From Mesostigma viride (lineage: Eukaryota > Streptophyta > Mesostigmatophyceae > Mesostigmatales > Mesostigmataceae): a DNA stretch of 64,000 nt. Positions 21,230 through 35,100 of the stretch are shown here, piece by piece. A program made the translations under genes and the position numbers. Each line of letters starts with the position of its first letter. Within the stretch, counting starts at the first letter, position 1. The stretch covers positions 49,725 through 113,724 of the forward strand of contig RPFO01001933.1 of NCBI GenBank assembly GCA_009746045.1, written 5' to 3'. The notes beneath the pieces are model-generated. The model did not search any database. It was not told where the DNA came from and was given only the letters and a program-made list of their open reading frames with translations.

Positions 21230-24200
21230 ATGTCTTGTGCAGCATTTGACCCCCCCGGTGAAAGGTCCTTTCAGGGTGGTAGTAGGGGGGCGTTAAGGAG
21301 TCGTGGGAGGGGGATAGGAAGGGGCGGGAGGGCACGCGGAAGACCACCGGTTAGGACTCCTAGTACCAGAGTATCTAGAGTCACGGTCTTCACACCACAA
21401 GGAAGCCGTTCCGTGGATGTAGCGCAGGAGGACACCCCACCGTGGAACGAGACGCCAAAAAGTAAAAACAGTAGGAAGAAGGCCAATGCCAGGAAGCGCA
21501 AGAACGCTCTAGACGAATTACGGCAAAGGGGTGGTCCTTTGACCGCCGAGCTAAATGCGCTAGCACCTGCAGATAGGGAAGCAAACCGGCGGCAACGCTT
21601 GGCTGTAGATGTGGATTATGCAAATAGGCGAGCTGAACAGCTACAGGGCGCAGAGGCCAACCGGCAAGCGCGCGCAGCGACCGATCCAGACTATGCACTT
21701 AGGCTGGCTCAGCAACAACAGACTGCAGAGGCCAACCGACAAGAACGCATGGCTGTAGAGGTGGATTATGCAAATAGGCGGGCTGAACAGCTACAGGGTG
21801 CAGAGGCTAACCGGCAAGCGCACGCAGCAACCGATCCAGACTATGCACTTAGGCTGGCTCAGCGACAACAAACTGCAGAGGCCAACCGGCAAGCGCGCGC
21901 AGCGACCGATCCAGACTATGCACTTAGGCTGGCTCAGCAACAACAAACTGCAGCGGCCAACCGGCAAGCGCGCACAGACCGATCCAGACTACGCACTTAG
22001 GCTGGCTCAGCAACAACAAACTGCAGAGGCCAACCGACAAGAACGCATGGCTGTAGAGGTGGATTATGCAAATAGGCGGGCTGAACAGCTACAGGGCGCA
22101 GAGGCCACCCGACAAGAGCGCATGGCTGTAGAGGTGGAGTATGCAGACCGGAGAAGACAACAGTTACGGGGATCTCAAGCAACGTTCCAAGAGCGTATCT
22201 CTAATGATCCAGATCGTGCAGGACAACGGCTTGCCTCTCGCAGACATTATGAGCAGAACCGGGCAGAGCGTCGGCGTTTAGACAACGATTATGATGAGCA
22301 GCGATCCGCGCAGCTAAAGGCTATCCAAGCTCGTGTGAAGGAACGTGCTAGTCAACCAGAATACGCTCAGCGGCGCAGGGATCAAGTCGATAAGGCATCG
22401 GCCAACCGAATTGCGCTAGCCCAGTTGGCAGCCAAGCCAACAACTGATGTGCAGCGACAAAGTAATGCAGTCCGCCGAACGAGGGAAGCCTCACTTGCGC
22501 GAGGGGATCCTCAAAAGCCGGAGCCTTGGCATTCTATTCAATGTTTCCATGAGAAGTTGGCTAGCATCCCCATCCCAGAGTGCACTACATGTAATGAGCG
22601 GTGGCCCGATATGGTAATGGCGCGGTCTCTTGCAAACGTGTGCGATCGTTGCTCCAAGGACAAGGGAGTTGTAAAGAAATTCTCGGTGGACAACGATATG
22701 GACCCTGGGCCAATGCCGGAAGGGCTTCCCGAGCTGACCATTGTAGAGGAGGCTCTTATTTCACGGATCTCTACGTGCATGAGCATGTATAGGATGCCTC
22801 ACGGGGCCATTGGCTACCGTGGCCATGTATGTAACGTGCCGCAACGGGTGGAAGAGGTAGTGGAACAGCTTCCACGGCGGGTAGGTGCCTTGGACATCTT
22901 GGTAGTACGGAGGAAGGGGAGGGCGGGCACACACAAAGATTTCAAAGTGCGGCGTGAGGCAATCGTGAAATGGCTTGTCTGGCTACAAAAGAACAACCCG
23001 TTCTATCATGATATTCAAATTGATGCAGCGGCACTGGATGCCTTGCCTAGTGATGACTATGTTACGGAGCAGCTGCCCATCTTGGAAGAGGATGGTGCAG
23101 AGGGCAATGAGGAGCAAGGGCCTGCGGGGACTGGGGCGCGAGATGGCATTGCCGATGGGCCTTGCCCAACAATGGATGACCCCGACGCTCCGTTGCCATC
23201 CTCAGGCGCAGTAAGGGAGCCCGCACTTGCCCTAGAAGCGCAAACCATCCAACGCACATTAGACGACCTCAGGGGCGAGCCTAGGGAGGACAGGCATGCG
23301 AGAAATGAGCCCATAGCATGGCCTGAGCATGGCCAAGACCCGATCAATGAGTATAGTCACGAAGGTTATTTCTCAATGGCGTTCCCAACACTATTCCCCT
23401 ATGGGAAACCCATACTCGAGGGATCCGCTGAGCATCCGGCTCATCCATGGGGTTGCGCACTACACTCGGTGCGCGTTATTACTGTTTCAATGTCCGAGTA
23501 TATGCGCCATTTAATGATGTACCGCGACGGTCGCTTTGCCCAACATGCTCGCTTCCGATATGCTGCATTGAACACCGTGATGAGGTGGCAAGCAATGAGT
23601 GTATCAAAGGTATTTGTTCGTAGGAATTGCCCGAACCTTAGCTTTGAAGAACTAAAGCAACGTATCGAAGCAGGAGATGTGTCTGTTGTCAACCAACTGC
23701 TCCGCTGGGGTGGCGTCTTGCGTGGCACTCCGCAATATTGGGCGAAAGAACGGAGCAGAGCATCCGCATTCCTTTACTTTCACCATTTCTTTTACGACAC
23801 AATGCCAACTCTATTCTACACTACCTCAGCTGCTGAGCTGCATTGGCCGCATTTACATCGGCTGTTCCCAGACCATGGTGCATATTTGGGCAACGAGGGG
23901 TTGTCAGAGCAGCAACAACTCAAACTAAGGCAAGCGGCGGTCAACTCAAATCCAGCTTTATGTGCGTGGCATTTCCATCACTTCAACGAGCTTTGGCATA
24001 GCGAGGTGTTGTATGGGGCGCAGGGCTGGGTCGACGATTTTGGTCGATATGAGTTCGCACAAAACCGGGGTATGACACACTGCCACAGCCTCGGTGTGGT
24101 TCAAGGGGCACCCACGATAACAGAAATCGAGGATATGCTAGCCATTCTAGACATGGGGCGCACTGAGGAGTATGCCACCGCAGTGCAACATGTTCTATAT

Positions 24201-27200
24201 TGGATAAGAGATAACATCGGGTTAACGTCGTGGCACCCCGGGTGTTGTGCCCATCATGCATGGCCGCCCCCCGACGGTGGAAAAAACGCACCACCCGCTG
24301 TGTGCCCCCTTAGACGGTCGTGGTTGGATATTCCAGACACCGAGGAAGATCGGGCCAAGGATTTTGAAGACTTAGTAAATCGGGTTATGATCCATAAATG
24401 CAACTCATATTGTTTAAAGTTGCAGCCCGACCGCGTCACCCGCAAATGTAGGATGGGGTACGATGGTAGTGCCGCTTTCCGGCGTGCGTGCTCGTGCGCT
24501 TCTTGTGCACCTAGACATTGTGGTGGTGCCACACGCCCACCGCATGCGCATCATGGCACGGAATGTACTGCATGTAAGGATGAAGCTGAAGAGGCCATGG
24601 CATCCGGTGACAATGAGGACATGCCTGCTTGTTATTGGAGGGTGGAGAAGGACATGAGGGGGCAGTGGGTCGTTGTCCCCCCGCGCAACCACCCCAAGAT
24701 GGTTATGGCGACTCCTTGGCATTTGTGTGGGTGTCGATCGAATTGTGACATGCAGTATATATGCAGTTTCCGCGCGCTGGTGAGCTATGTGCTAAAGTAT
24801 CAAACCAAGGCGGAGAAAAAATCCTCCGCATTCCAATCAATGTTCCAAGACATCTTCCGCGATGTGGCGCAACGCGCCATTGCGGCGGACCGTACCCCAA
24901 CCGTGCAAGGCGCCCTCAACAAGGTGTTAAACATTGGGATAGGGGCAAGGGACTACAGCTCTGTGGAGACATGCCATCTGTTGCTCGGACTTCCTCTGAC
25001 CCGGTGCTCACGTACAACGGTTGACGTCTCGCTCGATGGCGGGGCCTTCCTTGAACCAGCTGAAGATGGAGATGGGATTCGGCTAGCCAAAACGTGGAAG
25101 CAATGGTACGCCGCTCGGCCAGCCGACTTAGAGGAGGTAACTTTCTATGAGCTGGTGGCACAATTCAACAAGGAATACAATGAGCGCAAGGGTCCGTTAG
25201 CAGTCCCCGTGTTCAAGCCTTGGAGACCCGCAACTCCCACTGACCCTAACCACGAGGAGTATTGCCGGATGAAGCTGCTCATGCATGTTGCATGGAGGGA
25301 AGAAGGAGACGTGCTACAACAGTTTAACGTGGATAACTACACTGCGGCATTTTATGAGTGGGTGGAGTCGGGGGAAGCACCGCTAGTTGTGCAGCGCGAG
25401 TTTTTATCGGCTGTTGAAGACGAGCTTGCAGCGATGCAAATGGGAGATGATCGAGAGCAGCACTCAGATTTAGAAGAGGAAGACCGTGATGCGCGGGAAA
25501 CGGATGATGAGCTTGCTTTGTTTCAAGTGCTTCCAAGTTTCCGGAATGATGATGCCATCTCTCCGGTACATGCTAACCACGACTGGGAGGAGGCTGGACG
25601 TGCTTGGCACGTCAATCCCGTGGATATAGAGGGTTGGATAATGCACCACAAAGAGTCTGGCCTTGAAGGTGTTGACCTTGACGAGCACCTTGCGGGCATC
25701 CACCTCGACCGCCTGAATGCTAACCAGGCATTTGTTGTCGATATTGTTGCAGAACGGTTGACACGCATGCTGCAACCTGGTGCCTCCGTTGAGCAGCTAC
25801 TATTATATATCATGGGGACCGCGGGCACAGGGAAATCCTACACTGTCCACGCGATTTTGAAAAAGGTGTTGCAAATCACGAATGGTCAACGGTCTGCCAT
25901 CGCGCTGGCGGCCCCAAGTGGGTGCGCTGCGCTCAACATAAAAGGGCAAACCCTTCACTCATTGCTTTCGTTGCCAGTTAACAAAGCATTTGAGGAGTTA
26001 GAAGACGAAAAGCTGTTTGCGCTTCAGGCTAGGTGTGAGCATCTTAAGATATTAGTCATTGATGAACGTAGCATGGTTGGTCAAGTGATGTTATCACGGG
26101 TGGACCGGCGGCTACGTCAGGCCACAGGTGTTGCAGATTTGCCATTTGGAGGTGTAAGCGTGATACTAGTGGGGGATGATGGGCAGTTACCACCCGTGGG
26201 AGATATGCCACTATACTCCAAAAGCGTGGGCAGGCGGGCGCAAGAGGCTATCGAGGGGGTAACCGCCTACCAACAGTTCAAGGACGTGGTGGAGCTCGAC
26301 CGAGTGGAGCGCCAAGATGGAGACTCCCCGTTTCTGCAGGTGTGGAACAAATGGCATCACCTTCCTTCAAGTAACGTTCAGCTTTGGTGTTTCAATCGAT
26401 CAAGTTGGCGTGACGCGATGTTTATAACATCTTCTCCTCATTTCTTGTTTTTCCATTTCATGTTTTACATTGCTGCAGGTGTTACTGAGGATACGGGACG
26501 GAGACATCCAGATGGCTGATTGGGAATGGCTGAAGACAAGGCAACTGCAAACGTTGCCAGCTCATGAACAGGCTGCGTTTGCCAGCGCGACTCGCTTAAT
26601 GGCCAAGGCGAGTGATGTGCGGGATTGGAACATGGACAAGATCAGAGAACTGGGGAAGCCAATTGCGCGCATCCGTGCCTTGCATAACTATGCCATTGCT
26701 GCCCAAGCTGATGCCGATGATGCCGCGGGGTTAGAGACTGAAATTTGTTTGGCAGAGGGTGCGACGGTGATGTTGCGTAGCAATTTGTGGCTAGATCACG
26801 GGTTGGTGAATGGGGCGGTAGGGGTTGTCAAGGCCATTGTATACAATCCAGGCACAAAGCCACCCGATGTACCAGCTGCTGTACTAGTCCACTTCCCTGG
26901 ATATACGGGGCCAGGGTTCAATGGGGTGCCAGGCTTGGTTGTGGTAGAGGCGTTAACGTGCCCGCCGTTCATGTACAAAGGTAAGTTTTGTACCAGAACA
27001 CAGCTGCCATTGTCACTTGCGTGGGCTATAACTATCCACAAGAGCCAGGGGATGACCATTGGGCCCGGGAATCCGATTCAAAGGGCGGTAGTCAATATCG
27101 GTAGCGAGGAATTTGCAGCAGGACTAACGTTTGTGGCGTTGTCTAGAGCTAAGAATCCTGAATGTTTTGCGTGGGACCCTGCCCCAGACTTTGCTAGGCT

Positions 27201-27837
27201 TCAGCGCATAGCAAAAGGGAAAAACTTGAAGGCAAGGAAACATGAGGAGCAAAGGTTGAGGAACATGGCAGCAGATACCAAGGTCAGGTACCGGCATTTA
27301 CTACGTCAAGAACTTGCGCGACCGGTGGATGATGTAGACCCACATAGCAATCATCAGGCAGATGACATTCAGCACCAACCACACACACCCATGGATGACT
27401 CTACCTCGCAACGTCCCATGCGGTTTAGGACAGTTAATGGAGTGTGGCCTTGCAGTTATGGCACTATTGACACAACATTTGATTTTCTGTTGACCCCCCA
27501 AGCACCCACACTCACTCCTGCGGCAATGTTGGGAATGACCCCCATCGTGGGTAGGGCAAGTGGCAGTCGAGTCCCTTTGCACACACGTGTTGGGCGGCCT
27601 GCAAGGGGCCGAGATGTACATTTCAAGGTGAATCCGGGCGTTACTTACGATGAAGCTCGGGCCTTGATACAAGCACTTGAGATATCGGGCATTTCGTCTG
27701 TTAGGGTAGGTATCGTCGAGAGTGATGGGCAGGGTCCCTGGCGCTTCTCAGGTGCTGTTGCAGAGGGGGATTATGACCGGATGTTGTCGTACTTGGGCGA
27801 GTTGACAAGGATGATTTTTTACACTCACGTTGCTTGA
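21230..27837 (+). pseudogene. Helitron Rep-PIF1 helicase, copy 1 (frameshifted near 21974)
   Basis: Exon 1 is 21230-26339 and exon 2 is 26479-27837. A 2-bp deletion near 21974 (CACAGACC here, CACAGCGACC in copy 2) shifts the frame within the N-terminal repeats; everything downstream is open. Order: basic Arg/Gly-rich start; 26-residue repeats; Cys-pair region and DUF6570-like block; Helitron Rep with HUH motif His-Cys-His (24078-24086) and YVLKY tyrosines (24786 and 24798); CxC...CxxC insertion (24484-24575); helicase with Walker A GTAGTGKS (25815-25838), IDERSMV Walker B, GDDGQLPPVGD, then in exon 2 TIHKSQGMTIG and FVALSRAKN. Expected role: nicking and unwinding for rolling-circle transposition. 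A pyrimidine-rich tract and CAG at 21239-21243 could be a 3' splice site, so an upstream exon is possible. Confidence 0.8.
26340..26478 (+). other. 139-nt intron in helicase, copy 1
   Basis: Phase-0 GT-AG intron splitting the helicase between 'DSPFLQ' and 'VLLRIRDGD'. The exon junction restores the usual PIF1-Helitron sequence around LLRIRDG. CTGCAGGTGT is present at both borders (26334-26343 and 26473-26482), so the intron is flanked by a 10-bp direct repeat. Confidence 0.8.
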
Positions 27838-29988
27838 TACGGCACCTGGTTTAGGTGCCTAGGCCGTTTTCACGCAGGTGCTCCGTCCGTGCATGTGTAG
27901 CTTGTGTTACTTGACCCTGGAGCAGGTATACCGGGAAGACACCGCCACACCTGACGTGGGACGAACGAGCGCGACCTGTGCGACATCCTCCTGTGGCTCA
28001 AGTGCTGAAGAAGAGTTGCTCGCGGTTGTGTTAACCCATTAACGATACTGATACAGATGTTCAGCACTAAAGGGCCTCTATGGAGCTTTTATTGAGAAAA
28101 ACGTGGCAACTTGCACAGCGATGGAGTGTAGGGTAGAGGGTTGTAGACCCGCCCTGCGCACGCCTGTGAGGGTGCTCCGGTATGTAGTGTGCATCCTTTG
28201 TGTGCGTTATCATTAGTTGGCCTACTCACTGCCAAGTGGGAGTGTAATTGTTCGTGGTGGGAGTCCTGCCTTGGATGCCGTCCGCCCCGGCAAGCCCTCC
28301 TCCAGGCAGTCAGGGGAACCACCATTGGGGGGAGGTGGCTCAATTGATGGAGGTGGTAAGCCCCTGCACCGATTGGCTAGTCGGTCGAATCCCACGGATG
28401 ACGTAACTCTCACTGCGTAATGGGAAGCTGATTGGTGGTGGCGTAGTCATGGGATGCGTAGGTCTACTTCATGATTACCCGCTATCTTACTTTGTTTTTA
28501 TCGTGGTCCTCTCTACTGCTGCAAGGGGCTCCCTACCTGTTGGGGGCGGGGGGGCGGGTTATCTTTGTTAGTTACGCCGTCTATCAGTGGCGTTACGTCC
28601 GAGAGATATGGACTTGCCTACAGAGGGTGGTACTGACGTGTTGATCGGGAGTTCCGGTTGAGCCTGTGATACATTTTTTTTAAATTTGCGGTGGTTGATC
28701 AAGCATGACTATATGCTTTATAGTTTTCGGAAGACACCGACGCACGGCTGACACGCGTGGTTGACACTATATGTACCAACTTGATTGATTGGGTGGTTAT
28801 GCCCTTTCATACTCCTTCACGATGCATGGCTTTACATTTCCCTTCCTTATTTAAGTGAATGACATGGGGAGACATGCTTTAGGACTTGGCGCACTTTGCC
28901 TGAGCAAGGTGTGACAATTAATCCACCGCTATAAATGTCAATGGACCAAGTTCCCGCTAGTGGAAATAACGTTACTTGATACTAGATTTAGGGAGGTCCT
29001 GTGTTCGTAACTTGCTGGTCGCTACTGTGGTTTCTCATATTCGGTGTTGTCCGTAGAATCTCATATTTGGGCAGCTAGCCCCGTGCACGTTGAGCGCTTA
29101 CTGTCAACAATACAAGATTTAGACGCGTAGGGGGGCAAGAATCAATTGTGCGTCGGCACGATAGCATGCATCATTCACGATTTGTAGTCACGTACGAAGG
29201 GCATCTACTTATTTCGGCAGAGCAACGGGGGTTGTTTAGTTAGTAGTTAGTTAGTACTTAGTTAGTTAGTTAAAATAGTTAGTCAGTTAGTGAGCTAGTT
29301 AGAACGTGATAGGTAGGTAGGTAGGTCAGGTAGGTAGGTAATTAATTAATTAATTAATTAATTAGACTCGTGCTGCCGTTGGGGAGTCACGGAGCATTAA
29401 CCCCGATGGATGGATGGGTGGGTGCAAACAGTCCTAACAATCTAAGCTATCTACATCAGCTACCTACGACATCTATCTAACAGCATTACTAACTACAACA
29501 TCTATCTATACAGCACTGGCGTGAGTCCTACCGGTCTAAGCTATCTACATCAGCTACCTACGACATCTATCTAGTAGCATTACTAACTACAACATCTATC
29601 TATACAGCACTGGCGTGAGTCCTACCGGTCTAAGCTATCTACATCAGCTACCTACGACATCTATCTAGTAGCATTACTAACTACAACATCTATCTATACA
29701 GCACTGGAGTGCAGGCCTCCCACGGGTTTGCACACGCGGGCGCTTCTCCACAGGGGGGGGCTCGTTGTCCTCTATGACCTGGGCCCACTTGGCCTTGTCC
29801 ATCAACTTCTTCCAAATCACGGAGAGGCCTAGGCCCCCCATGTACTCGACTAGCTGTTCTTTGAAGGTGCGTAGCTGTTCTTTGAAGGTAGGTAGGTAGG
29901 TAGGTAGGTAGGTAGGTAGGTAGGTAGGTAGGTAGGTAGGTAGGTAGGTAGGTAGGTAGGTAGGTAGTTGATTTCCCTCCGGCTCGCC
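27838..29988. other. 3' non-coding region of copy 1
   Basis: No long reading frame. Contents in order: mixed sequence to 29230; TTAG-type and GTAG-type short repeats with a (TTAA)n run (29230-29365); three tandem 91-bp units containing CTAAGCTATCTACATCAGC (29431-29700); a captured coding fragment on the minus strand (29710-29868); about 20 copies of GGTA (29886-29967). Confidence 0.7.
29710..29868 (-). pseudogene. Captured coding fragment, copy 1
   Basis: A 53-codon minus-strand stretch with codon-like, low-repeat composition reads TFKEQLVEYMGGLGLS... and ends near ...KRPRVQTRGRPA. The first codons (TFKEQL) are duplicated just upstream by a 21-bp tandem repeat. Beyond it on both sides are simple repeats, so it looks like a gene piece taken up by the Helitron. 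I do not recognise the source family. Confidence 0.4.
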
Positions 29989-30569
29989 AATCCCGATTTT
30001 CGGAAGAACCGTTAGGTTCGCCAGAATTGGCGAAGCTTATAAGGCCGTACACGTGAGAAAACATAGGAATAGGGGATGAAAATCCGTCAATCCATCCATA
30101 CATACATCCATCCATACATCCACCGAATTTGTCCCGAATTTGCAAGCATAAGGGGTCGGGGGTCAGGCCATGTCCCGAATTTGCACGCAGAAGGGGCCGT
30201 GGGACACAAGTCACACAACAACAACAACAACAACACGGTAGCAGAAAGGTGTACAGGCTGCACGGCAGGCAACCTAACGGATAATGTACTCAGCACCAGC
30301 AATGCGCCCGAAATGAAAAAATGAAAGAAATGCTCATCAGCTGCTATCTACAGTGCTGTAAGCGGAACCACAGACAAGAAATGAAAGAAATTACGGTAGC
30401 GCCCGCACCACTGTGATATTAAACGCTATATCCCATATTCTGACACGATGCCCATGACTTGCCGGACCAAAATCATTTCATCAATTCTAATGATGATCAT
30501 GATTATGATGATCATGATTATGACCGCTGTTGTCGGAATGCCAGCGCACACGTCCCCTATGCCGCAAGA

Positions 30570-31992
30570 CAATCCAGGTACGCTCCCCATGTGTCTTTTG
30601 CGCCTTTCTGTAGTCGGGGCTGATGTCGTTGGGTCGCTAAAACACGCTACGATGCTGGAAACGTTACCCATTATGACGACCGCGATCATTCTTGTCTTCC
30701 TGCACGCGCCTTGCCGTTTACTTTCTTGGCGCAGTTGCCGGGGCGCTCCAGGGGGGTGATGGCCCCGGGCTACCAGCGCACGCCCCTATCGTGGCGCAAG
30801 ACAATCCAGGTACGCTCCCCATGTGTCTTTTGCGCCTTTCTGTAGTCGGGGCTGATGTCGTTGGGTCGCTAAAACACGCTACGATGCTGGAAACGTTACC
30901 CATTATGACGACCGCGATCATTCTTGTCTTCCTGCACGCGCCTTGCCGTTTACTTTCTTGGCGCAGTTGCCGGGGCGCTCCAGGGGGGTGATGGCCCCGG
31001 GCTACCAGCGCACGCCCCTATCGTGGCGCAAGACAATCCAGGTACGCTCCCCATGTGTCTTTTGCGCCTTTCTGTAGTCGGGGCTGATGTCGTTGGGTCG
31101 CTAAAACACGCTACGATGCTGGAAACGTTACCCATTATGACGACCGCGATCATTCTTGTCTTCCTGCACGCGCCTTGCCGTTTACTTTCTTGGCGCAGTT
31201 GCCGGGGCGCTCCAGGGGGGTGATGGCCCCGGGCTACCAGCGCACACCCCTATTATGCCGCAAGACAATCCAGGTACGCTCCCCATGTGTCTTTTGCGCC
31301 TTTCTGTAGTCGGGGCTGATGTCGTTGGGTCGCTAAAACACGCTACGATGCTGGAAACGTTACCCATTATGACGACCGCGATCATTCTTGTCTTCCTGCA
31401 CGCGCCTTGCCGTTTACTTTCTTGGCGCAGTTGCCGGGGCGCTCCAGGGGGGTGATGGCCCCGGGCTACCAGCGCACGCCCCTATCGTGGCGCAAGACAA
31501 TCCAGGTACGCTCCCCATGTGTCTTTTGCGCCTTTCTGTAGTCGGGGCTGATGTCGTTGGGTCGCTAAAACACGCTACGATGCTGGAAACGTTACCCATT
31601 ATGACGACCGCGATCATTCTTGTCTTCCTGCACGCGCCTTGCCGTTTACTTTCTTGGCGCAGTTGCCGGGGCGCTCCAGGGGGGTGATGGCCCCGGGCTA
31701 CCAGCGCACACCCCTATTGTGGCGCAAGACAATCCAGGTACGCTCCCCATGTGTCTTTTGCGCCTTTCTGTAGTCGGGGCTGATGTCGTTGGGTCGCTAA
31801 AACACGCTACGATGCTGGAAACGTTACCCATTATGACGACCGCGATCATTCTTGTCTTCCTGCACGCGCCTTGCCGTTTACTTTCTTGGCGCAGTTGCCG
31901 GGGCGCTCCAGGGGGGTGATGGCCCCGGGCTACCAGCGCACACCCCTATTGTGGCGCAAGACAATCCAGGTACGCTCCCCATGTGTCTTTGA
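30570..31992 (+). repeat. 232-bp tandem repeat, 6 copies (copy 2)
   Basis: Same unit as 18500-21035. The five-unit difference (1,113 bp) equals the change in offset between the two copies before and after the array. The first and last units match in both copies. Confidence 0.95.
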
Positions 31993-32186
31993 CCGTGCAC
32001 GCGCCCTGTTTACACACTTGACTAACAGGTGTAGGTACGCTCCCACGCCCACTAACCACGACCACGATGTTCCCCGTGATATACTTCTTACAGCCATGTC
32101 ATGACTTACCGCTCCAATGTAATGTGCGTGCCCACAACTGAACAGTTTTTTTCTCCCTCCTATGATTTTCCTCCTATTATGTTCCT

Positions 32187-35100
32187 ATGTCTTGTGCAGC
32201 ATTTGACCCCCCCGGTGAAAGGTCCTTTCAGGGTGGTAGTAGGGGGGCGTTAAGGAGTCGTGGGAGGGGGATAGGAAGGGGCGGGAGGGCACGCGGAAGA
32301 CCACCGGTTAGGACTCCTAGTACCAGAGTATCTAGAGTCACGGTCTTCACACCACAAGGAAGCCGTTCCGTGGATGTAGCGCAGGAGGACACCCCACCGT
32401 GGAACGAGACGCCAAAAAGTAAAAACAGTAGGAAGAAGGCCAATGCCAGGAAGCGCAAGAACGCTCTAGACGAATTACGGCAAAGGGGTGGTCCTTTGAC
32501 CGCCGAGCTAAATGCGCTAGCACCTGCAGATAGGGAAGCAAACCGGCGGCAACGCTTGGCTGTAGATGTGGATTATGCAAATAGGCGAGCTGAACAGCTA
32601 CAGGGCGCAGAGGCCAACCGGCAAGCGCGCGCAGCGACCGATCCAGACTATGCACTTAGGCTGGCTCAGCAACAACAGACTGCAGAGGCCAACCGACAAG
32701 AACGCATGGCTGTAGAGGTGGATTATGCAAATAGGCGGGCTGAACAGCTACAGGGTGCAGAGGCTAACCGGCAAGCGCACGCAGCAACCGATCCAGACTA
32801 TGCACTTAGGCTGGCTCAGCGACAACAAACTGCAGAGGCCAACCGGCAAGCGCGCGCAGCGACCGATCCAGACTATGCACTTAGGCTGGCTCAGCAACAA
32901 CAAACTGCAGCGGCCAACCGGCAAGCGCGCACAGCGACCGATCCAGACTACGCACTTAGGCTGGCTCAGCAACAACAAACTGCAGAGGCCAACCGACAAG
33001 AACGCATGGCTGTAGAGGTGGATTATGCAAATAGGCGGGCTGAACAGCTACAGGGCGCAGAGGCCACCCGACAAGAGCGCATGGCTGTAGAGGTGGAGTA
33101 TGCAGACCGGAGAAGACAACAGTTACGGGGATCTCAAGCAACGTTCCAAGAGCGTATCTCTAATGATCCAGATCGTGCAGGACAACGGCTTGCCTCTCGC
33201 AGACATTATGAGCAGAACCGGGCAGAGCGTCGGCGTTTAGACAACGATTATGATGAGCAGCGATCCGCGCAGCTAAAGGCTATCCAAGCTCGTGTGAAGG
33301 AACGTGCTAGTCAACCAGAATACGCTCAGCGGCGCAGGGATCAAGTCGATAAGGCATCGGCCAACCGAATTGCGCTAGCCCAGTTGGCAGCCAAGCCAAC
33401 AACTGATGTGCAGCGACAAAGTAATGCAGTCCGCCGAACGAGGGAAGCCTCACTTGCGCGAGGGGATCCTCAAAAGCCGGAGCCTTGGCATTCTATTCAA
33501 TGTTTCCATGAGAAGTTGGCTAGCATCCCCATCCCAGAGTGCACTACATGTAATGAGCGGTGGCCCGATATGGTAATGGCGCGGTCTCTTGCAAACGTGT
33601 GCGATCGTTGCTCCAAGGACAAGGGAGTTGTAAAGAAATTCTCGGTGGACAACGATATGGACCCTGGGCCAATGCCGGAAGGGCTTCCCGAGCTGACCAT
33701 TGTAGAGGAGGCTCTTATTTCACGGATCTCTACGTGCATGAGCATGTATAGGATGCCTCACGGGGCCATTGGCTACCGTGGCCATGTATGTAACGTGCCG
33801 CAACGGGTGGAAGAGGTAGTGGAACAGCTTCCACGGCGGGTAGGTGCCTTGGACATCTTGGTAGTACGGAGGAAGGGGAGGGCGGGCACACACAAAGATT
33901 TCAAAGTGCGGCGTGAGGCAATCGTGAAATGGCTTGTCTGGCTACAAAAGAACAACCCGTTCTATCATGATATTCAAATTGATGCAGCGGCACTGGATGC
34001 CTTGCCTAGTGATGACTATGTTACGGAGCAGCTGCCCATCTTGGAAGAGGATGGTGCAGAGGGCAATGAGGAGCAAGGGCCTGCGGGGACTGGGGCGCGA
34101 GATGGCATTGCCGATGGGCCTTGCCCAACAATGGATGACCCCGACGCTCCGTTGCCATCCTCAGGCGCAGTAAGGGAGCCCGCACTTGCCCTAGAAGCGC
34201 AAACCATCCAACGCACATTAGACGACCTCAGGGGCGAGCCTAGGGAGGACAGGCATGCGAGAAATGAGCCCATAGCATGGCCTGAGCATGGCCAAGACCC
34301 GATCAATGAGTATAGTCACGAAGGTTATTTCTCAATGGCGTTCCCAACACTATTCCCCTATGGGAAACCCATACTCGAGGGATCCGCTGAGCATCCGGCT
34401 CATCCATGGGGTTGCGCACTACACTCGGTGCGCGTTATTACTGTTTCAATGTCCGAGTATATGCGCCATTTAATGATGTACCGCGACGGTCGCTTTGCCC
34501 AACATGCTCGCTTCCGATATGCTGCATTGAACACCGTGATGAGGTGGCAAGCAATGAGTGTATCAAAGGTATTTGTTCGTAGGAATTGCCCGAACCTTAG
34601 CTTTGAAGAACTAAAGCAACGTATCGAAGCAGGAGATGTGTCTGTTGTCAACCAACTGCTCCGCTGGGGTGGCGTCTTGCGTGGCACTCCGCAATATTGG
34701 GCGAAAGAACGGAGCAGAGCATCCGCATTCCTTTACTTTCACCATTTCTTTTACGACACAATGCCAACTCTATTCTACACTACCTCAGCTGCTGAGCTGC
34801 ATTGGCCGCATTTACATCGGCTGTTCCCAGACCATGGTGCATATTTGGGCAACGAGGGGTTGTCAGAGCAGCAACAACTCAAACTAAGGCAAGCGGCGGT
34901 CAACTCAAATCCAGCTTTATGTGCGTGGCATTTCCATCACTTCAACGAGCTTTGGCATAGCGAGGTGTTGTATGGGGCGCAGGGCTGGGTCGACGATTTT
35001 GGTCGATATGAGTTCGCACAAAACCGGGGTATGACACACTGCCACAGCCTCGGTGTGGTTCAAGGGGCACCCACGATAACAGAAATCGAGGATATGCTAG

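Larger units (their letters stand above)
17926..29988 (+). mobile_element. Helitron-type unit, copy 1
   Basis: Order: short leader with (CAA)n, 11 copies of a 232-bp repeat, Rep-helicase gene (21230-27837), about 2.1 kb of 3' non-coding DNA with microsatellites and a captured coding fragment. It is nearly identical to copy 2 apart from repeat number and one frameshift in each copy. It lacks the final 129 bp that end copy 2. Confidence 0.8.
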
